A DNA stretch of 27,674 nucleotides, taken from an uncultured Bacilli bacterium. Its GTDB lineage: Bacteria; Bacillota_I; Bacilli_A; RFN20; CAG-826. Below the pieces are notes generated by a model, which saw only the letters and a program-made list of their open reading frames with translations, had not been told where the DNA came from and did not search any database. The translations under genes and the position numbers were made by a program. The stretch spans positions 1-27,674 of the forward strand of contig CAKPJO010000006.1 in assembly GCA_934162685.1 (NCBI GenBank), given 5' to 3'. Shown here one piece after another: positions 22,954 through 27,674 of this stretch (its first letter is position 1; each line of letters begins with the position of its first letter).

Positions 22954-24906
22954 CTAAATATCTAAGTTCTTAACAAATTTCGCATATTTGTTAATAAATT
23001 CTTTTCTAGGTTCAACTTTTTCGCCCATTAACATATCAAACACTAAATCAGCTTCAATAGCGTCATCAAGGGCAACACGCATCATCTTACGAGCTTCTGG
23101 ATCCATTGTTGTTTCCCAAAGTTGAGTATCATCCATTTCACCAAGACCTTTGTAACGTTGAATATCAAGTTTTGCATTGCTTGGTAATTTTGATTTTAAG
23201 ACTTCTAATTGCTCATCATTATAGCAATAGTAATGTTTTTGACGATACGTTGCACGATATAATGGTGGTTGAGCAATATAAACATATCCATTTTCAATAA
23301 GAGGTCTCATATAACGATAGAAGAATGTTAATAATAAGATTCTAATATGTGAACCATCAACATCGGCATCGGTCATGATAACAATCTTATGATATCTAAT
23401 CTTAGATACATCAAATTCTGGGCCAAATCCGCCACCAATAGCAATAATCATATTGCCGATTTCAGCGTTATTAAATATTCTCTTTTGTTGTGCTTTTTCA
23501 ACGTTTAAGATTTTACCACGTAAAGGTAATATAGCTTGAGTTTCACGGTCTCTACCATTTTTAGCAGAACCACCAGCGGAATTACCCTCAACGATAAATA
23601 ATTCGCATTTCTCAGCTTCTTTACTTGAACAATCTGCTAATTTACCTGGAAGAGAAGCAACATCAAGCGCTGATTTTCTTCTTGTGTTTTCACGAGCATT
23701 TCTTGCCGCAATACGAGCATTAGAAGCAAGAACAACTTTATCAATAATTATTTTTGCAGTTTTAGGATTTTCTAACAAATATCTTTCTAATTGTGTACCA
23801 ACAATATTAGAAACAATCTTACGCACTTCTGAGTTACCTAATTTTGTTTTAGTTTGTCCTTCATATTGTGGGTTAGGGTGTTTAACAGAAATAATTGCGG
23901 TTAAGCCTTCCCTAACGTCATCATTTGTAAGATTATCATCATTATCTTTTAAGAATTTATTTTGACGAGCATAAGCGTTAATTATACGAGTTAAAGCCAT
24001 ACGGAAACCTTCTTCATGGGTTCCGCCTTCGTGAGTATTAATATTATTACAGAATGAATATACATTAGCGCTATAACTATCGTTATATTGCATTGCTACT
24101 TCAACAACGATACCAGAATCAATGCCTTCACAATAAATAACATCTTCAAATAAAGGAGTTTTATTAGCGTTTAAATATTTAACATATTCTTTAACACCGC
24201 CTTCATAATGGAAGACATCTTCACGTACGTCTGAAGTTCTTTCATCACGAACAATAATTTTTACACCTTTGTTTAAGAAAGCCATTTGACGTAAACGATC
24301 TCTAATTGTATCGTAGTTATAAATTGTGGTTTCTTGGAAAATAGAAGCATCTGGTTTAAAAGTTACAATTGTACCAGTGTCCGTTGCATCTCCAATTCTT
24401 TCTAACGGCTTAGCAACGTGTCCACCATTTTCAAAACGAATTTTAAATATTCCGCCTTCTTTATGAACAACAACTTCTAACCAAGAAGATAAAGCATTAA
24501 CAACAGAGGCACCAACACCATGAAGACCACCAGATACTTTATATCCGCCACCTTCACCAAATTTACCACCAGCGTGTAATACTGTATAAACTGTCTCAAC
24601 AGCGGATTTACCAGTTTTAGCAACAATACCAACTGGGATACCACGACCATTATCAGAAACAGTAATTGTATCACCTGGATTAATTGTTACAGTAACAACT
24701 GTACAATAGCCTGCTAAAGCTTCATCGATTGCATTATCAACGATTTCCCAAACTAAGTGGTGTAATCCAGCTTCAGCGGTAGTACCAATGTACATACCTG
24801 GTCTTTTACGTACAGCTTCAAGTCCTTCTAATACTTGAATGTTTTTTTCCGTGTACTCTTCTGGGGCTCTTTCTAATTCTTCAATTTTCTTGTCTTCATC
24901 TTCCAT
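22954..24906 (-). CDS. gyrB: DNA gyrase subunit B
   Basis: The 650-residue product has the GHKL ATPase domain (EIVDNAIDEAL, DNGRGIP, GGLHGVGASVVNALS), the transducer, and the TOPRIM domain with VEGNSAGGSAK and the metal-binding TDADVDG, then the C-terminal QRYKGLGEMD. It lacks the long insert of Gram-negative GyrB, as is usual in Bacillota. The TOPRIM Glu is kept, but the residue two positions later is Asn442 where nearly all known gyrases have Asp (E. coli Asp426). The ribosome binding site AAGGAGG lies within the last codons of recF, and the start overlaps recF by 11 bases. It provides the ATPase half of gyrase. Confidence 0.98.
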   Translation of the reverse strand: MEDEDKKIEELERAPEEYTEKNIQVLEGLEAVRKRPGMYIGTTAEAGLHHLVWEIVDNAIDEALAGYCTVVTVTINPGDTITVSDNGRGIPVGIVAKTGKSAVETVYTVLHAGGKFGEGGGYKVSGGLHGVGASVVNALSSWLEVVVHKEGGIFKIRFENGGHVAKPLERIGDATDTGTIVTFKPDASIFQETTIYNYDTIRDRLRQMAFLNKGVKIIVRDERTSDVREDVFHYEGGVKEYVKYLNANKTPLFEDVIYCEGIDSGIVVEVAMQYNDSYSANVYSFCNNINTHEGGTHEEGFRMALTRIINAYARQNKFLKDNDDNLTNDDVREGLTAIISVKHPNPQYEGQTKTKLGNSEVRKIVSNIVGTQLERYLLENPKTAKIIIDKVVLASNARIAARNARENTRRKSALDVASLPGKLADCSSKEAEKCELFIVEGNSAGGSAKNGRDRETQAILPLRGKILNVEKAQQKRIFNNAEIGNMIIAIGGGFGPEFDVSKIRYHKIVIMTDADVDGSHIRILLLTFFYRYMRPLIENGYVYIAQPPLYRATYRQKHYYCYNDEQLEVLKSKLPSNAKLDIQRYKGLGEMDDTQLWETTMDPEARKMMRVALDDAIEADLVFDMLMGEKVEPRKEFINKYAKFVKNLDI

Positions 24907-25987
24907 GAGTATACCTCCTTGCTACATTTTTATCAGCAACTTCATATGTCGTTGCCTCATACTTGGAATTTATTTCTGTACTCGTAATAAATACTTGATT
25001 AAACTTTTCTAAAAAGTTCAAGAGTTTATCACAATGTTTTTCATCTAATTCTGACATCACATCATCTAGAACCACAATTGGTCTTTTTTCTCTTTCTTCA
25101 ATTAAGAAGTAAGGTGCTATCTTTAAAGCAATTGCCGCCATTCGTTTTTCTCCTTGGGAACCAAACGTGGCAATATTGACGTCATTTAGGCTCGTAGAGA
25201 AATCTTCATGATGCACACCTATAGTTGTAGTCTTTCTTCTTAAATCGTTCTCTAGCGCTTCATTAAATGCCTTTTTAGCTTTTTCAATAAATTGTTCTTT
25301 TGTTTGAAATTCGACAAATGGCTCATAAGTTAGTTTTACTTCTCTTTTAGAAAAGCTAATTGCTTTAAGAGTTTTATTCACTAATGGTTCTAGCATTTTC
25401 AAATATTCTTTTCTTTTTTCTGATACTATATAACTTTGATTAATAAGTTGATTGGTTATCACTTCTAAATGCATCATGTTTACTTGTGTCATTTTCAAAA
25501 TAGCGTTTCTTTCTTTTGTCAACTTAGCGCAATTAGAACATGCGGATAGATATATAGGAGAAATTTTACTCAACTGCATGTTTAAATAACTCCTACGAAT
25601 TTTGGGCTGTGATTGAAAGATTAATACATCTCTTGGTTCAAACACAATAACGTTAGCTATAGAAGCTAATTCAGATAGTTTTGATACTTCAACATTATTG
25701 CAAGTTATCTTTTGACCATCTTTGTTAATTATCATATGAACTCTTTTGCTTTTGTCGTTTTCTTCTATTACCGCATCTATAAGAGCAAAATCTTTATTGC
25801 TCATAATCAAATCAGCATGTTCAAATGTTCTAAACGATCTTGCAAACGATAGGTAATAAATAGCTTCAACGATATTGGTCTTGCCAACACCATTTGATCC
25901 GATGATAATATTTAAGCCTTTTTGAAATTCTATATCTAAGTTCTCATAATTTCGAAAATCTTTTAATTTAAGTTTTTTTATAATCAT
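24896..25987 (-). CDS. recF: RecF recombination and gap-repair ATPase
   Basis: The 363-residue product has the usual RecF length. Walker A is GSNGVGKTN (about 34-42), the ABC-type signature is FGSQGEKR, and Walker B is IVVLDDVMSELD followed by His. RecF, as an SMC-like ATPase with RecO and RecR, helps load RecA at single-strand gaps of stalled forks. Its start overlaps the end of yaaA (ATGA) with no strong ribosome binding site, so translation depends on coupling. It ends on TGA, and its last codons contain the gyrB ribosome binding site. Confidence 0.97.
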   Translation of the reverse strand: MIIKKLKLKDFRNYENLDIEFQKGLNIIIGSNGVGKTNIVEAIYYLSFARSFRTFEHADLIMSNKDFALIDAVIEENDKSKRVHMIINKDGQKITCNNVEVSKLSELASIANVIVFEPRDVLIFQSQPKIRRSYLNMQLSKISPIYLSACSNCAKLTKERNAILKMTQVNMMHLEVITNQLINQSYIVSEKRKEYLKMLEPLVNKTLKAISFSKREVKLTYEPFVEFQTKEQFIEKAKKAFNEALENDLRRKTTTIGVHHEDFSTSLNDVNIATFGSQGEKRMAAIALKIAPYFLIEEREKRPIVVLDDVMSELDEKHCDKLLNFLEKFNQVFITSTEINSKYEATTYEVADKNVARRYTHGR

Positions 25988-26196
25988 ACTTTTTTGATTA
26001 CAAACTTTTCATCAAGCAAAGCTACAATCATTCCATCATATAATTTTCTTCCCCGACGATTATCTAATTCACCATCAACGAAGATTTCATGATTAGTTAA
26101 GAATTCTTTAGCTTCTCCACCAGTTTGTATTAAATTAGCTAGTTTTAGAAACTGTCCTAGTGTCACAAAATCTGTGTAAATAAAGATTTCTTTCAT
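25984..26196 (-). CDS. yaaA: S4-domain RNA-binding protein, YaaA/RlbA type
   Basis: About 70 residues, almost entirely one S4 RNA-binding domain (TLGQFLKLANLIQTGGEAK and the GELDNRRGRKLYDGM turn). It is the small gene always found between dnaN and recF in Bacillota; a role in ribosome assembly has been proposed. Two ATGs are possible: 26196, 10 bases after AAAGG, or 26202, only 4 bases after it; the first spacing is more usual. It begins the operon with recF, gyrB and gyrA, behind a TGATATAAT promoter, and overlaps recF by 4 bases. Confidence 0.93.
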   Translation of the reverse strand: MKEIFIYTDFVTLGQFLKLANLIQTGGEAKEFLTNHEIFVDGELDNRRGRKLYDGMIVALLDEKFVIKKV

Positions 26197-26228
26197 CAAC
26201 ATTCATCCTTTCAAAATTACGCATTTTA

Positions 26229-26237
26229 ATTATATCA
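26229..26237 (-). promoter_or_regulatory. Extended -10 promoter of the yaaA-recF-gyrB-gyrA operon
   Basis: The minus strand reads TGATATAAT between the dnaN terminator and the yaaA start, about 33 bases before the start. No good -35 can be placed, since the terminator T-run lies there. Confidence 0.65.
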
Positions 26238-26243
26238 TAAAGC

Positions 26244-26275
26244 ACAAAAAAAAGGAATATATAATATATTCCTTT
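26244..26275 (-). terminator. Terminator of dnaN
   Basis: An 11-bp stem AAAGGAATATA/TATATTCCTTT (26251-26261 with 26265-26275) with a 3-base loop ends in an eight-T run on the minus strand. It separates dnaN from the yaaA operon. Confidence 0.88.
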
Positions 26276-26305
26276 AAAACAATAATTTTATTTATGATAT
26301 TTAGC

Positions 26306-27427
26306 TTAATAAGTTCTCACAGGTGTTACTAATTGAACATGAGATTCATCTTTGACATTCTTAATGATAAACGGCTTCATTTCGCCTAAAAAAGCGATTG
26401 TAACATCTTCACATTTTGCTGCTTTAATAGCTTGCATAACATAAAGAGAGTTGAAAGATACTTCAAGACGATCACCAGTATATTGGAATGTTGATATTTT
26501 TTCAGTTGCGGATCCTACTTGAGATGATTTAGTAGAAATTTCTACAGAATCTTCTGTCATAACAAGTTTTACAACATTTTCTCTATCTACCGAAAGTAAA
26601 GATACACGTTCCATTGCTGCAATTAATTCTTGAGAATTTGCTTCTAAGAAATAAGAACATCCATGAGGAATAATATGTCTCGTATTTGGGTATTCTCCGT
26701 TAATTAAACGAGTAACAACAATAGTTTGTCCAAGTTCAAATACTACTTTCTTATCTGATACATACATACTAATATTTTCAACTTCGTCAAGTAAGTGAGC
26801 AACATCAGACATAATACTTGCTGGTATATTAGCAGAGAAATTTACTTTCTCGCTTAATGTCATTGACTTTTTAGCTAAACGCGCACTATCAGTCGCAGTT
26901 GCGGTCAACTCGCCATCAACACAATCTAAATTCAAAGCTGTTAAAATTGGTCTTTGATCACGTGTAGAAGCAGCGAAAGCTGTTTGATCTACTAAGTCTT
27001 TAAAATTGTTATAAGTCATTGAGATATGAGTGCCTTGCATATCTAAATCAATATCAGGGTATTCTTCAGCTTTTACTGAATTAAGTTTGAAATCAGACTT
27101 TCCATCGCTAATTTTAACAATTGTATCATCAATAACTTCAAATGATACTTCATTACCTTCTAATCTACGAACAATTTCAGTAATAAATTTATTGGCAACT
27201 AGAGTTGAACCTATTTGATAATCACGAATAATTTCTTGATCACCTAATTTTAGCGGGATAGTTGTTTTTATAGTAAGTTCTGTATTACTTCCTGTTAGTT
27301 CTAGACCGGCATCGGTCATATCAATTTTAACATTTGACATTACAGGAATTGGTGATTTAGATCCAATTGCTTTTGCAGAAATGTTTAGGCCTTTTAAAAA
27401 TTGATCACGATTTATCGTTAACTTCAT
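26306..27427 (-). CDS. dnaN: DNA polymerase III sliding clamp (beta subunit)
   Basis: The 373-residue product matches the beta clamp along three repeats of about 120 residues and has the family's typical end (LVTPVRTY). As a dimer ring it holds DNA polymerase III on DNA. The start is backed by AAAGGAG 8 bases before the ATG. It is preceded by the origin element and a TGATATAAT promoter, and followed by its own terminator, so it can be made apart from the yaaA operon; readthrough from dnaA is also likely, since no clear dnaA terminator was found. Confidence 0.98.
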   Translation of the reverse strand: MKLTINRDQFLKGLNISAKAIGSKSPIPVMSNVKIDMTDAGLELTGSNTELTIKTTIPLKLGDQEIIRDYQIGSTLVANKFITEIVRRLEGNEVSFEVIDDTIVKISDGKSDFKLNSVKAEEYPDIDLDMQGTHISMTYNNFKDLVDQTAFAASTRDQRPILTALNLDCVDGELTATATDSARLAKKSMTLSEKVNFSANIPASIMSDVAHLLDEVENISMYVSDKKVVFELGQTIVVTRLINGEYPNTRHIIPHGCSYFLEANSQELIAAMERVSLLSVDRENVVKLVMTEDSVEISTKSSQVGSATEKISTFQYTGDRLEVSFNSLYVMQAIKAAKCEDVTIAFLGEMKPFIIKNVKDESHVQLVTPVRTY

Positions 27428-27450
27428 ATATATTCTCCTTTTGTTTTATA

Positions 27451-27492
27451 AAAATAATTAATAATAATAATGACTGTGAATAATGTGGAAAA
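27451..27492 (-). other. oriC: Replication origin element: two abutting DnaA boxes plus DnaA-trio repeats
   Basis: Between dnaA and dnaN the minus strand holds TTTTCCACA (27484-27492) directly followed by TTATTCACA (27475-27483), both fitting the DnaA box TTWTNCACA. After 4 bases come four TTA triplets in register (27459-27470), whose complement reads 3'-AAT repeats, the DnaA-trio form, then pure A/T sequence toward dnaN. This matches the box-trio-unwinding order of the B. subtilis origin in the same place. The other half of the origin, before dnaA, is outside the window. Confidence 0.85.
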
Positions 27493-27515
27493 CTCAATAG
27501 CCATTAACTTTATTT

Positions 27516-27524
27516 ATTATATCA
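27516..27524 (-). promoter_or_regulatory. Extended -10 promoter before dnaN
   Basis: The minus strand reads TGATATAAT in the dnaA-dnaN gap, upstream of the DnaA boxes, so a transcript from it would run through the origin element into dnaN. Confidence 0.55.
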
Positions 27525-27573
27525 TAATAAATAGATATATTAAATGCTTTTTTTTGATTTTATTGAAAAAAAC

Positions 27574-27674
27574 TTATTTTAGTCGATTCTTAAGCTCTTT
27601 TATGACTGTTTTCATCTGCTCGTTAGTTTTCAACTCTTTTTCCACTTTTTTTACCGCAGACATCACAGTTGAAT
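27574..27674 (-). CDS. dnaA: Chromosomal replication initiator DnaA (last 32 residues only)
   Basis: The window cuts the gene, leaving 32 residues and a TAA stop. They read STVMSAVKKVEKEL and end ELKNRLK, which matches the C-terminal end of domain IV, where DnaA proteins carry a (H)TTV-x-SA-x-KKIE stretch followed by a charged helix. Domain IV binds DnaA boxes. Identity is strengthened by dnaN and by DnaA boxes immediately downstream. The gene is too short for other comments. Confidence 0.92.
   Translation of the reverse strand, partial: STVMSAVKKVEKELKTNEQMKTVIKELKNRLK

Noticed and set aside
22761..22973. Ser-rich open frame on the plus strand opposite the gyrA start.
   Set aside because: It mirrors the Asp/Glu-rich codons of the GyrA extension on the other strand and has no ribosome binding site.
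27530..27573. Poly-A/poly-T pairs behind dnaA as a terminator.
   Set aside because: Only A-T runs could pair, with no GC in the stem, so a working terminator is not convincing.
1..27674. Possible Mycoplasma-type genetic code (TGA as Trp).
   Set aside because: TGA ends yaaA, recF and the XRE gene in places where the next gene starts or the family length is reached, and conserved Trp codons are TGG.
1..27674. CRISPR arrays, insertion sequences, prophage or integrative elements.
   Set aside because: No regularly spaced repeats, transposase or integrase genes, or flanking direct repeats were seen; gene content is mostly housekeeping.

Overview
The window is an AT-rich, leading-strand-biased stretch of a bacterial chromosome that starts at the replication origin on its right edge. 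The order dnaA (3' end only), dnaN, S4-domain yaaA, recF, gyrB, gyrA, followed by a T-box-controlled serS, the SRP RNA gene and tadA, is the origin neighbourhood known from Bacillota such as Bacillus subtilis. Lipobox lipoproteins, strong AGGAGG ribosome binding sites and a T-box leader fit a low-GC Bacillota. TGA serves as a stop (yaaA, recF and the XRE gene end on it in tight gene contexts) and tryptophan is TGG, so the code is the standard bacterial one, not the Mycoplasma code. My best guess is an anaerobic member of Bacilli (Erysipelotrichales, RF39 or Acholeplasma-like relatives). The anaerobe part rests on the Fe-S flavoprotein/HypA pair; the taxon is inference.

Right part, 27674 to 20300 (minus strand, read away from the origin): dnaA tail, an origin element with two abutting DnaA boxes and four TTA trios, dnaN with its own terminator, then the operon yaaA-recF-gyrB-gyrA with overlapping or closely spaced genes. 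GyrA and GyrB carry Gly and Asn at two positions where these residues are known quinolone-resistance changes elsewhere.

Middle, 20300 to 13180 (all minus): a lipid-anchored endonuclease I; a PlsC-type acyltransferase with an added zinc ribbon; promoter, T-box and serS; SRP RNA and tadA, apparently in one transcript; a small membrane-anchored protein; and a large unknown lipoprotein whose promoter is overlapped by a perfect 19-bp palindrome.

Left part, 13180 to 1: a three-gene operon (P-type ATPase, pseudouridine-5'-phosphate glycosidase psuG, TetR regulator); a membrane M50 protease homologue with Tyr in place of the first zinc-binding His; a Ca2+-type P-type ATPase directly behind a terminator hairpin; on the plus strand a small unknown protein and mscL; then on the minus strand a membrane-anchored XRE regulator, two small membrane proteins (one a previously easy-to-miss GTG-start gene) and an orphan PstS-like protein. 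On the far left, on the plus strand, lie a GltD-like iron-sulfur flavoprotein (5' end cut off) and hypA.

No rRNA, tRNA, CRISPR array, insertion sequence or prophage was seen. No gene-free stretch exceeds 300 bases; the longest, 17587-17858, is filled by the T-box leader and its promoter.
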